Below are positions 1 to 9,095 of a stretch of 13,013 nt of DNA, one piece after another; position 1 is the stretch's first letter, and each line of letters starts with the position of its first letter. Where the stretch lies: positions 1-13,013 of the forward strand of contig JABYQS010000796.1 in assembly GCA_022592435.1 (NCBI GenBank), in the 5' to 3' direction. This DNA is from Cerioporus squamosus. Taxonomy: Eukaryota > Basidiomycota > Agaricomycetes > Polyporales > Polyporaceae. The notes below the pieces were generated by a model. That model searched no databases, was not told where the DNA came from, and was given only the letters and a program-made list of their open reading frames with translations. The translations under genes were made by a program, and so were the position numbers.

Positions 1-614
1 GACGCGCAAGGTTCGTATCCCGCACTGGCACATTCGGGTCGCTTTTCTCGACACGGCATCATTGTTTGCACGTGTTGATTACGGTGGCGGGAGAGGAGGC
101 GCTGTCTGGGGACTTATGCTGACGCTTCTGCCTCTCTTTGCAGCGACGGAAGACGAATAACAAACCTCGCGACGCATCGACGCCGCACGGGAGCACGGCC
201 GCGGAGTCGGTGCGCAACCTCATCAAGAAGAACCCGAGGTACAGCAAGAAGATCAACTACAACGCGCTCAAGGACCTCTTCACGGACGACGGTGCGTCCT
301 TCCAGATGCCCACCGGCGACGACGACAAGGACGACGATGGCCACCTGTACACGATGGACGACAAGGACGACGGAGAGGGCATGCTCATCGTCGAGGAGGA
401 GGGCGGGGGCGGCGTCGGCCAGGTCCGGGGAGCGAAGTCGCGCTCGGCGAGTCTCGTTCCCGGTCCGGGTGCCATCCCTCCTACGGCTGCCGCGAGTGCT
501 GCTCTGGACGCAATTCCCGAGGGCGACGATGAGGAGGATGCGGAGGGGGAGGAGGACGTAGAAGAAAAGGACGACACGTATGGGGAGTGGGACGTTTACG
601 AACAAGAAGTATAG
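1..614 (+). CDS. BRF1: BRF1, TFIIIB subunit (3' end only)
   Basis: This is the C-terminal part of the TFIIB-related subunit of TFIIIB, which with TBP and Bdp1 recruits RNA polymerase III to tRNA and 5S genes. The visible gene is a 10-nt exon end (1-10), a 132-133 bp intron (11-143: GTTCGT donor, GCTGAC branch, TTGCAG acceptor) and a terminal exon 144-614 of 156 codons. Early in that exon, a basic stretch leads to SKKINYNALKDLF. This corresponds to the SKINYSVLRDL segment of animal BRF1, part of the conserved Brf1 C-terminal region that contacts TBP. The rest is acidic (runs of D, E and G) and ends GEWDVYEQEV, like the acidic tails of other Brf1 proteins. The cyclin folds and zinc ribbon lie outside the window. 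The gene converges on the protease gene, with only about 50 bp between the stops. The identification rests on recall of this motif plus the acidic tail. Confidence 0.82.
11..143 (+). other. BRF1: last intron of BRF1
   Basis: The donor is AAG/GTTCGT at 11, the branch-like GCTGAC is near 118-123, and the acceptor TTGCAG ends at 143. Splicing joins codon-phase-0 sequence to CGA CGG AAG at 144. The upstream exon is only 10 nt inside the window, so the donor is inferred. Confidence 0.65.
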
Positions 615-664
615 TACTCTGTTGTATCCTTATTGTCCAGGCCAGCATTGCGCAGTATGCATGC

Positions 665-2418
665 TCATGGCAATCGAACACTTACAATTCCCGGTCCCTG
701 GTGCTTCCTGGCCTCAGGCCAGATACGCGAAGGCGATCGTGCTCGCGTTGAGGTTGTGCTGCACGTATCGCCCCTGGAACCACGTCTGACCGATCTGCCA
801 CTCCGGCGCGCTGACCGTCGACGTTCCGAGTATGTTCGCGGTGCAGGTCTTCCGTCCGCCGTCTTGTTCAGCACGTTCGCGCCCTCGTCGATGTAGTGCA
901 CCTCCGTGCTTGGCGGGAAGCTGAACCCGAAGCGCGCCGGGGGTCGCGAGCAGTCGTACGTGCCCTGGAGACCGTGAGCATCAGACTCGGAACCGAGCAC
1001 ACTTGCGTGCTGGCTGAGAAGAGAGATGGCCGACGTACGAAGACAGTGGAGATTCCGTCCGAGTCGGTCTGTTCAGAGAGGTCATACCCGACAGAGAGCA
1101 GCGCGGAACGGACGACGTCCAGCGGACCGATGATGTTTGGGGTACCGTTGTCGACTGGATCGCGTGTCAGTGACCGGTCACCGTGTATGCGACTCTGTAT
1201 CAGGAGGCAGAAGACTCACAGATAGGTATCAGGTGCGTCACAGGCTCTCCGTCAGTCACGAGGAGAGCAGAGTCGGCCTCCGTTTGGTTCAGAGCGATCC
1301 AAGCATCGACCTAGGGGAAGACGTTAGGACATCGTGCGAGGAGGAGGAGGAGGTAATATTTCGGTAGAGATAAGGTACAGGTGTTGTGATCATGACTTCG
1401 TGCAGTGGAGGACAGCACTGACCGAGAGCGTTTGGTAGGGTCGTCAAGTTCCCAGTAATCTGCGTTTGATCTGCAACGGCGCATCAAATGATGTGCACGT
1501 TCATGCTCAGGACCTCCAGCTGCTTACCAAGTGGTCCAAATATCAGGGAGCCAGTGCCATCGGTCTTCAACGCCAGGCCAAACTCGCAAGGCGAGACTAC
1601 AGCGCGACTGAGCTCGACGCAGCTGCGACCGCATACGGACCTGTCGAGACCACTCACTGCCTTCCTGATCGCATATGGCCTGCGCCAGTGACTGGCCCGC
1701 GAGGAACGTCGGGTCATTGGGGTCGGTGATCATCGACGCTGGCGGACTGAATCCATGATCCTGACATTGTGGAGCTCTGTCAACATACGGTAACACGTAG
1801 GGGGAGCCCGCGTGAGAGCATGCGCACCCATCCCCTCCAAGTGGATCGCCGTCTGTGATGTTGCCAACTAGGAAATCGTGAAGCGCAACGCCCGCGAACT
1901 CAGCGTCGTCCTTCACAAAGAAGAAGACTTCCTACATCGGCGCGTTCATCAGTCAGCGGTGAGGTAGCTGGCAGGTACTGAGCGAGGTTGAGTGCGAAAT
2001 ATACAGACCGTTGCCATCTGGACGCCGTCTTGACTCGCGCCGTTGAACTGTATGAATTCGCCTTGGTTCGTCTGCTGGGACGTGGGGTTCTGCTTGTATT
2101 TGCCTTCGCCGATGATGACTGCGAAACTTCCGGTGTCAACTGCGAGCTAATCGACGCGTTCCCCGTAAGAATGGTGCTAGGACATTGAGCGAAGAAGCAG
2201 ATCGACGTGCACTGAAGTTCTGTGGCCCCACAGCGAAGTCGCCATACCAGAATCCCTATATGGCATCACGTCTCAGTGTAATGTGACATTTCGAGATTAT
2301 GGCGACCTACCGCATCCAAGTGTAACGGAATACGGCTTGGGAGTGCATCAGCAGCGCTGGCGGCACGATTACACTGAAAAAGCAATGTGAGAGTGGCAAG
2401 AACGACGGGTTTGAACAT
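665..2418 (-). CDS. Secreted aspartic-protease-like protein, paralogue A (frameshifted near C-terminus)
   Basis: This is a divergent pepsin-family (A1) protein. Proposed exons, from the 5' end: 2418-2311, 2255-2211, 2146-2009, 1931-1828, 1776-1658, 1596-1528, 1470-1379, 1310-1220, 1154-1039, 964-665. The start is the first ATG before a signal peptide (MFKPVVLATLTLLF...). The first active site is intact (LAVDTGSFAV, Asp about 55). The second reads FDNGTPNIIGP (Asp about 257), with Asn where DTG or DSG is usual. The flap Tyr is replaced in QFNGAS. Five or more exons (45, 138, 104, 69 and 91 nt) have exactly the lengths found in the neighbouring paralogue B. In the last exon one base is missing at about 852-856 relative to B. 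The conserved ending (IGQTWFQGRYVQHNLN) therefore lies in another frame, ending at 714, and the frame as written runs to 665 (393 aa). The second exon has a GC donor, and the exon ending at 1379 is uncertain. It may be a decaying copy or carry a sequencing error. Confidence 0.75.
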
Positions 2419-3090
2419 GTTGACGCAAATACAAGCAGTGGTTGCCGAATGATCAAGCGACCTCTTGCGATGTACAAACCTTAATACCCTCCAGGACGGA
2501 CCCATGCGCAGCTGGGCGGTACGTGGCCAGATGCGATCCACCCTTGCGCTTTCACAGCGCCTCTGGTTATGACCGCTAACCTGTGCAACTGAATTAACTT
2601 CCACCGTCAAACGCTATCATGATGGTTTCGAGGAGTTCCTAACCTGCTTTCGACGTCCGATAGAAGTACAACGGGCAACATACCGAATCGTCAGCGAGAC
2701 TGCCGTTCAGAAAGTCCGACGTCCGGGCAGGACACTAAGTAGTACTGACGCTGTTGTACAGGGACAAGACGGAGGGTGTTTCGCGGAATTCAATATTGCA
2801 GTCGTCATTGTAGACATTCCGCACACTGACCGTTGACACGAGCGAGATGCGCCGCGGTCGACAAGTATAACTGTCATAGGGCCGAGATAAACGCGAGGCG
2901 GAGGTGGAAGTTCGAGCGCAAGGGATCTGGCGCTCGTACCGCTTAAAGAAACCCACCTGCCTTATCCGTAGAATAGCCACGTGGCAAAGCAGCCGAACAA
3001 GGACCCGACGAACCGGCGACGAACCCGCCCTAGAGCTCAAGCGCTCAAGCTTTCGTGGAGTCTTCCTTCTCGTCCGTGAAGCCTTCTGCG

Positions 3091-3278
3091 TCCGCTGAGC
3101 GGAAGTAAAAGACATCATGGAAGAGAAAAGGACCCATCCGAAGGATGGGTTCCCCCGGCCGGAGGAGAAGTTTAACCTCCGCACATCAGTGCAGATCTAG
3201 AGGCCCGCGACGAATTGGACTCGTCGCGAGTCTGTCAGCACCCGAGGGTGCGACAGAGGCGAGAAACAGCATAAGCTG
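3091..3278. other. Cluster of seven short inverted repeats; possible structured RNA
   Basis: Seven inverted repeats follow one another in under 190 bp: TCCGC/GCGGA (3091-3103, loop 3); ACCCATCC/GGATGGGT (3132-3150, loop 3); CGGAGG/CCTCCG (3160-3181, loop 10); GCAC/GTGC (3181-3192, loop 4); CGCGACGA/TCGTCGCG (3206-3228, loop 7); TCTGTC-A-GCACCC/GGGTGC-GACAGA (3231-3257, one bulged A); and CAGC/GCTG (3267-3278, loop 4). On the - strand, the 8-bp hairpin at 3132-3150 is followed two bases later by TTTT (3129-3126), which resembles a Pol III stop. I tried to match it to tRNA, U1-U6, U3, SRP, RNase P and RNase MRP RNA from memory and found no convincing signature. The strand and ends are unknown. 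Confidence 0.4.
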
Positions 3279-3785
3279 CTTCCATCCGGCAGGGGGTTGA
3301 TCACGCCCTCCCGCTTTCCGCGCGGCCGTTGTCGGTCGAGTCGAGTGGCGCCGTTTGCGCGCGAGTCGAGCTGCCTATCACAAAGAAAGCAGATCAAAGG
3401 CAACTACAGCCTCAACGCGACACGCAGCTGCAACACTGACAAGTCACCAATATCTCCGCTATATGCACGAGAGAACAGATTGTCAGGGTCCACACAGATG
3501 ATAGCATCACGAACTGACGATGAGTAGACTTACCAAGCGAACCCATGTCATGGTCTCTGTCCTCTCGCGCTTGGTCTTGGGTCTTCGTCGGACGCATACA
3601 GTCACCCTCGCCTTGAGTGCGCTCCTCATCTATATGTGGTCAACCCAGCGACGAAACAGGCCCACGGCACAACCCCCTCGGGGCAGCCCGACTGCGAAGA
3701 GGCGTCCCTCGTTGCAGCCGAGGACGTACCACCCTAGCCTGAGGAATCAGGATCCGGAGGTCTTGAGCGTACCCGGGTGCGCGTT

Positions 3786-3813
3786 GTCCATCGTCCGTGG
3801 TCCATCGTCCGTT
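3786..3813. repeat. 14-bp direct tandem repeat (2 copies)
   Basis: GTCCATCGTCCGTG at 3786-3799 is followed at once by GTCCATCGTCCGTT at 3800-3813, with 13 of 14 bases identical. It is a simple local duplication with no evident coding role. Confidence 0.85.
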
Positions 3814-3879
3814 GCCCGGTGAGGGAGGTGGTGGTGCGAAGGCAAGAGAGGGTAGGGCATGGCGTCACCCCACCATGGG

Positions 3880-3886
3880 TTTTATA
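3880..3886 (-). promoter_or_regulatory. TATA box on the - strand in the spacer, no assigned gene
   Basis: The - strand reads GTATAAAAC, a full TATAAAA match. It lies upstream, on that strand, of the hairpin cluster about 600 bp away and of paralogue A's start about 1.46 kb away. Only very short reading frames follow it, for example a 37-codon frame starting near 3861. It may drive a non-coding transcript or may be a chance match. Confidence 0.35.
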
Positions 3887-4212
3887 CTCGGAGCTGTCGA
3901 TCGGGGCAGCCCTCGCTCGCGACTGACATGGGCCGGGACGACTGCACCTGCCCGATTCGGCCCACCGACGTCACTATCGCACTTCTGTGGACCTCTGTGA
4001 GCTCATGATCTTCCTCATACGCCGAGCTGAAGTACTCGCAGTCTGTGAGGCGACTGTATGCGCGTTTCATTTCATATGGTCGGGCTGCTCGGAATATTGA
4101 TGAAGTTGACGCAGGGACCGCGAAACATGTCGTATACCTACTCCGAGTCCGGAACGACCACAACCCCAATCCGTCGTTCAACCCCTCGTCTCGTCCGCAT
4201 CCCCACTCAGAT

Positions 4213-5836
4213 CTACTCAGCGAGGTCCGCGAAAGAGACGGTGTTGTTGTCCAAGTCGTGCTGGACGTAGCGGCCCTGGAACCACGTCTGTCCGATGGAC
4301 CACTCCGCCGGACCGACAGTCGACGTGCCCAGGACGTTCGCCGTGCAGATCTTCCCGTCCGCCGTCCGGTTGAGCACGTTCGCCCCCGCGTCGACGTAGT
4401 GCACGGCGCTGCTTGGGGGGAAGCTGAAACCGAAGCGCGCGGGGGCGCGCGAGCAGTCGTACGTCCCCTGACAGCAGGAGTCAGATCACGTTGGCCAATC
4501 GCCAGCTGGAGGGGACAGGGAGGGGGGAGGGGGAGAGGCGAGGTGCGTACCAGGACCACTGTGATGCCGCTGTCGGCATCCGTCTGCTGGGAGATGTTGT
4601 AGCCTACGGACTGGAGTACGGTCCGCACTTGGTCGGAAGGTCCCATGATGTTCGGACCGCCGCTGTCGACTGACAAGAGGGTCGGGTCAGATGACAGTGT
4701 CGAGATGCAGCTGAAGGCGGGAGCGAAGTTGTCTCACATACGGCCTGGATCTGTCCGAAGGATTTGCCATCGACGATGAGGAGCGGAGAGTCGGCCTCGC
4801 TGGTGACGTTGACGCTCCATGAGTCTTGCTGTGGTGAGGCTCAGTGTCGAGTAACACGGGAAGAGTAGAGGAATGGGGTAGACGCACCGTCGTGGTGGGC
4901 ACAGTGGTCACTTCGCCGCTGATCTTGGACGTGTCTGAACCATAAGTGCGAAGGGTTTGTAAGAAGTAGTGCACTGGCAGGCGGCACCAGAGACTTGCAC
5001 GCACCCATCTCGCCAAAAATGAAGCTTCCGCTTCCGTTCGTCCCCAAGGCTAGTGCGAACTGACAAGGGGAGACTATTGTATTCGCGTCAGCGCCACCCT
5101 GGGATCACAGGTAGGCGATACGTACCAGTCCCAGCCTCGCACAGGGTCTCCATGAGACCTTGCCCGGACGAGAAGGTAGGGTCGCCTCCGCTGAAGTCAG
5201 AGGCCGGGGTACTGAACCCTGCGACGCTACTCGAGCAATCAGCAATCGTGCCAGTCCCATTAACTTGGCAAGACTCACCCTTCGCCGGGGAGAGGATCCC
5301 CATCAGTGATGTTCCCCACCAGGAAGTTGCTCACGGTCACCCCCGCGAACGTGACGTCGTCGAGGACAAAGGAAGGGGTTTCCTAGGGTATGCATACCAG
5401 GTCAGTAGCAAGAGACTGCGAAGAGGGAAAAAGAGACTTGCCGCCGCAGGCCCAGTGCCGTCTTCGCTGGCGCCGTTGAACTGGATGAACTCGCTGAGGT
5501 TCGTCTGCCGCGACGTGGGGCTCGGGAGGTACTTCCCCTTCTCGATGAGGATGGCGAAGCTGCCCGTGTCGATCGGGAGCTGTGAACGATGTTGTTGAGT
5601 CATAACTCCGCCTTTCGGGATATCGTGAAGCTTACGGTGAAGGTCTGTGATCCGACGCCGAACTCGCCGAACCAGAAGCCCTGCCAGCAGAAGCGCAAGA
5701 TCCGAGTCAGTGCGTGTCGCAGTGGTAAGAGGGGGGGGAGGCTCACCTTGTCCAGGTGCAGCGGTACGCTGGGCGGCAGAGCATGCGCGAGCGCAGCTGC
5801 TGAAAGCAAAAGAAGAGACGAAGTTGTCGGCGACAT
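4213..5836 (-). CDS. Secreted aspartic-protease-like protein (family A1), paralogue B
   Basis: Exons, from the 5' end: 5836-5747, 5680-5636, 5579-5442, 5382-5279, 5229-5126, 5073-5005, 4934-4888, 4828-4738, 4669-4551, 4467-4213. They sum to 1062 nt (353 aa) with all phases consistent. The ATG at 5836 opens a signal peptide (MSPTTSSLLLLSAAALAHA). The active sites are PIDTGSFAIL (Asp 49) and FDSGGPNIMGP (Asp 231). They are 182 residues apart, as in pepsin (183). The usual opening strand is present (GFWFGEFGVGSQTF), as is a Cys pair near the C-terminus (TYDCSR...GKICTAN) and the A1-type ending IGQTWFQGRYVQHDLDNN. Odd points are that the flap Tyr is replaced by Phe (QFNGAS, about 79), almost no propeptide lies between the signal peptide and the first strand, and the intron at 5441-5383 has a GC donor. 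It may be a secreted protease or a non-classical A1 homologue. Peptidase activity is inferred, not shown. Confidence 0.85.
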
Positions 5837-6371
5837 GGGAGCTGGTCCTGACGAGTCGCCACCGATCGTGATACAGGTGGTACTGTAAGTGCTGGCATGC
5901 CGCATCCAATTGGTACTTATACTCCCAGATGTGATGGCGCACGTGAAGTCAATGAGCGCAGTCGAAACGGGCTTGGGACAGCGGTGGAAGTCGATCGCAG
6001 ATCCGAGAGCTAAGTAAGTACTATAGGATACTTATTTGCCGCAGGAGGCGGTGTGCAGTGCGGTGCCGCATCAGCGTCGGCAGCAGCGCGCGTCGTTGCA
6101 GGTCGTTGATCTTGCAGGCCGCGGCTGGAGCTTGCGCGGTCGCTCGAAACAGTGACACACCGCTTGAGAACGGAGAGACGGCACATGGAAAGTGGCATAG
6201 TGAACGCGCGTTACAGACCGGAAACCAACTGTATTCACGCAGCTTATATCGTTGATTGACGTCCTCGCACAGTCCGCAGTCCGCGGGGCTCGAGGAGCCA
6301 AGGTCGTATTACACCGTGAGCCAAGAGAACTACTTTTTCCCTTCGGAGTCTTCCCAGAACATGGTATGACG
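5837..6371. other. Intergenic: protease B promoter and trehalase 3' flank
   Basis: No coding sequence is supported. It holds the protease B promoter elements and an inverted repeat TAAGTA (6015-6020) / TACTTA (6029-6034) with an 8-bp spacer. On the - strand this could fold in the trehalase 3'UTR or form a binding site for protease B. Open frames across the stretch are antisense or low in information. Confidence 0.6.
5906..5921 (-). promoter_or_regulatory. CCAAT/TATA-like elements upstream of protease B
   Basis: On the - strand, TATAAGT (5921-5915) lies about 80 bp before the ATG at 5836, with CCAATTGG at 5913-5906 immediately downstream of it. The spacing suits a TATA element. The palindromic CCAAT lies on the wrong side for a classical CCAAT box and may be coincidental. 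An in-frame ATG at 5905 is too close to the TATA, which supports the 5836 start. Confidence 0.35.
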
Positions 6372-9095
6372 CTATGCCATGAGGAGCGCAGCAACAAACG
6401 CGAGAGCGACGGTGATGGTGGGGGCAACCCGGACGCTCGACGCGGCATTGCTACCGCCAGTAGTAGCGGTGGTGGAAGTGGCCTGCGCAAGGAGATCAGG
6501 GCACTGCGGCGCAACGAGGACGTCCCCATAGGTGCTCGCGACCCAAAGGACCACGCCGTTCGTCCAGCCGAAACCAGCCTGAACGGTGTACTCGCCGCCA
6601 CGACCTGCAGAGTCGACGTCGGAGATGGAGAACTTCTCGAACATCTAAAGGGCGCGGGAGAATCGTAAGCACGTCGAGCATGTACGCAGTTCGCTGAATG
6701 GACGTCAACGTACGTTTCCAGTGTTGTTGACGCTCTGGGTCACGTTCAGCTCCTGGTCCGACAGCCTCGGGAGGACATTCGGGATCTCTCCACCCGTCGC
6801 ACGCCAGCTGCAAAGCGCACTCGTGAGGTAGCGGTTCGCAAGCTCGCGCTGGAGGGTCGCAGCCCATCCCTCGCCGTCGGTCTTGTTGCCACCGTTGACG
6901 ACGGTGCCGTCGAGCTTGTTGACATCGGCCGACGATCCGGTCGTGCTCGCGTTGTTGCTGCCGAGAGCCTGCTTCGGGAGCGCATCCTCGGACACGTAGA
7001 GCTGGCCGTCCGGGATCAGACTGAAGGTGGACTGGCCGTTACTCGGCGTGGGTAGCGCGCCCGAGGTGACGTTCGAGGGTAGAGCACGGAGGGCCTCTAG
7101 CGCGATGTACTGATGCGGCGGCCAGGCATTGGGTGCATCCCTGTGTCGTCATCGGGAGTCCTGAGTATGAAGTACTGCACGGTCTGAATCTTGGAATGAC
7201 GTACCATTGCAGACCCGTCTCGAGGAAGGTAACGGGATACGTCCCGTTGTATCGGTTGAGCACCATATTGAGCGAAGAGAAAAAGCCGAAGGCCTTCTCG
7301 CTCGAAAAAAGCAACTCGTCGGGAACGATGCCATTCCAAAGAGGGTAGAAGGTCGCGACATTGAAGAGGGTGCTCCGCGCGTTCGCCGTCAGATTGAAGT
7401 CGTAGAAGGCAAGCTTAGACGGGTCCCAAAAGAGATCAAGGATACCAGCGCGGATAGACTCGGCAGCATCTCGGTGAGCAGAGACAGCAGAGGAGTTCTC
7501 CTTGTGAGATTCGTAGAGATCCGCGAGCAGGAGATGAGCCTTATCTGTAGGAGGTCAGCGTCCAAGCCGCTCACGAGAGGTTACGCGGGCGGGAATGGGG
7601 ACATACAGAGGATGCTATTCAGGCAAATCGGGACGGTGCCACGAACATTCAGCGATCGGAGCTTGGGGTTCTGATCTGCTGCGCTGCCAGCAAGAGGATC
7701 TTTGAGCCAGCGGGCGGAGTAGTCCCAACCAGTCTCGGCGCCACTCGCCAGCTCAGCGTAGAGGTTCGAGCGCTCGTCCTCAGTTAGAGGTGTGGACAAT
7801 GTTGGATCGTTGGCCGTCAGGTAGTCTGCATTGGAAAGGGTCAGCCACTTCGCTCAGGACGGCCCATCAAGACGACGAACCTGTCAGATAAGACTCCGGG
7901 CGAGGAGCGGTGTTGTTGACCGCGTAACGCGCCATCGTATATGTCTTGTTCGTGAACGGGCTGGTAACATTGATACTGCGGTTCTCCGCCCACCACTTGA
8001 ATTCGGCCTCAGCGAGAGGGAGGGCCCGATCAAGAACGGAGGTGTCATTGCTCGCAGCAACATAATCAGAGAGCATCTGTCAAGGGAACTAAGCCACGTC
8101 ACACAGAACAGCATACGACCTTCCTCACATGGATGAACAGCGGCGGCTGAGAGCGATTGAGGTCTGCAGTCACGTGAGCGGGGTGAAGTGACATGGCATG
8201 ACCACGCGGTACGTACAGTAAATGCGACCACCGTTGGGAATAAAGCCGAAGTTTTCCAATTCGTCCATGAAGTTCTCGAGTGTGTCCTTGACAATGTCGT
8301 AGAGCTCGGATTGTATGAGACCTTGCACAATCCAATACGAGTCCCAGTAGTCTGATGGCCAAGGGGTCAGCATGACGCGCAGAAATTACAAGTCGAGACT
8401 CACATTGCTCTCGGAAGCGACCACCGGGAACGACAAAGGTATGATTGAGGGGTATCAAAGAACTCTCGCAGCTACCGCTCTCTGTACCCTCCGGGCATAG
8501 CGCAGACTGGTTCGTCTGCCTGATGAGTTGCGTCCAGAAGCCATGGACGGTTTGCGAAAAGGCCTTGACTAGGGGATCAGATACGTTGTTCAAGAACGCC
8601 GGGTTAGTATTGAAGCTCGTCAACGCAACGGCCTCGAGTTCAAGACCCTCGCCCCGGAAGTTGTTATTGACGAAGTCGACGATGTTGCCCTCAGTGTCGT
8701 TCGAAATCGCTTTGAAGGCGGAGAGCACTTCTTGGGAGGACTTCGAGGTGGGCTTGTCGACGAAGGTTTTAGGGTCCGCGTAAAGTGCAGCGACGTTCAC
8801 GGTTTGGAGGAGCTACCGTCACACGGTGCAATCAGGTCCCTTGAACTCGTACGCCACATACGTCAAGGGCACTCACCTCGCCCGCACAGAATATTTTGCT
8901 AGGACACCATGCCTGGGTCGGCGGAAGGGGTACTTGGGACGGAAGAGACGACGAGAGAGGTGCACTGGGACTCGCGACCGCTGTCGATACTGTGATGGCC
9001 GGTGAGGTAACGCTGCTCGTTACGGGACCCTGGGGAAGGGCGCGGACACCGAGCAGAAAGCCCGAGGAGAGCAACACGGCGGGCCAGTGCACCAT
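6372..9095 (-). CDS. Secreted trehalase, glycoside hydrolase family 37
   Basis: It hydrolyses alpha,alpha-trehalose to two glucoses outside the cell. Exons, from the 5' end: 9095-8877, 8812-8404, 8351-8217, 8163-8129, 8076-7881, 7825-7607, 7544-7205, 7140-6714, 6644-6372. All phases fit and give 750 aa. Both GH37 signatures are present: PGGRFREQYYWDSYW (202-216), split by an intron, and QWDAPNAWPP (517-526), also split. GWDYSARW (Asp 366) and GGEYTVQAGFGWTNGV (Glu 678) correspond to the segments holding the catalytic acid and base of E. coli Tre37A (Asp312 and Glu496). That correspondence is by motif recall. The N-terminus is a signal peptide (MVHWPAVLLSSGFLLGVRA) followed by a Ser/Thr/Pro-rich stretch. 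The C-terminus has a Thr/Ser/Gly/Ala linker and a hydrophobic tail (VAPTITVALAFVAALLMA), typical of a GPI signal. The ATG at 9095 has A at -3 and G at +4. An in-frame ATG at 9113 (756 aa) lies too near the TATA box. Confidence 0.93.

Larger units (their letters stand above)
2419..4212. other. 1.8 kb spacer between the protease paralogues, no supported gene
   Basis: No open frame here shows recognisable domains, codon-like bias or a coherent exon chain. The 150-codon frame on the - strand (2735-3184) is Arg/Ser-rich and resembles nothing I know. What can be seen is paralogue A's promoter next to 2418 (a weak TATTAA on the - strand near 2481-2490), the hairpin cluster at 3091-3278, a 14-bp tandem duplication at 3786-3813, and a good TATA box on the - strand at 3880-3886. 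Confidence 0.6.

Noticed and set aside
9..19. GGTTCGTATCC, resembling a tRNA B box
   Set aside because: No cloverleaf can be built around it. It coincides with the AAG/GTTCGT splice donor of BRF1.
2735..3184. 149-codon open frame on the - strand in the spacer
   Set aside because: It is Arg/Ser-rich with no recognisable domain, no convincing start context and no splice partners. It also overlaps the hairpin cluster.
3000..3290. Known structured RNAs (RNase P, RNase MRP, SRP, U3, tRNA)
   Set aside because: A short stretch on the - strand, CCGGATGGAAGCAGC, recalls the SRP loop, but the required flanking pairing and the matching GUCAGG side are absent. No RNase P or MRP core motif was found.
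4045..4602. 185-codon open frame on the + strand
   Set aside because: It is antisense to the last two exons of protease B. The GC-rich codon bias there keeps the opposite strand open, and no domain is visible.
3882..4676. 264-codon open frame on the - strand
   Set aside because: It contains the genuine exon VDSGGPNIMGP but then runs through an intron and into the wrong frame of the last exon, becoming Arg/Ser/Thr-rich nonsense.
5337..5942. 201-codon open frame on the - strand
   Set aside because: Only the 5579-5442 part is real (protease B exon 3). The rest is intron and out-of-frame sequence.
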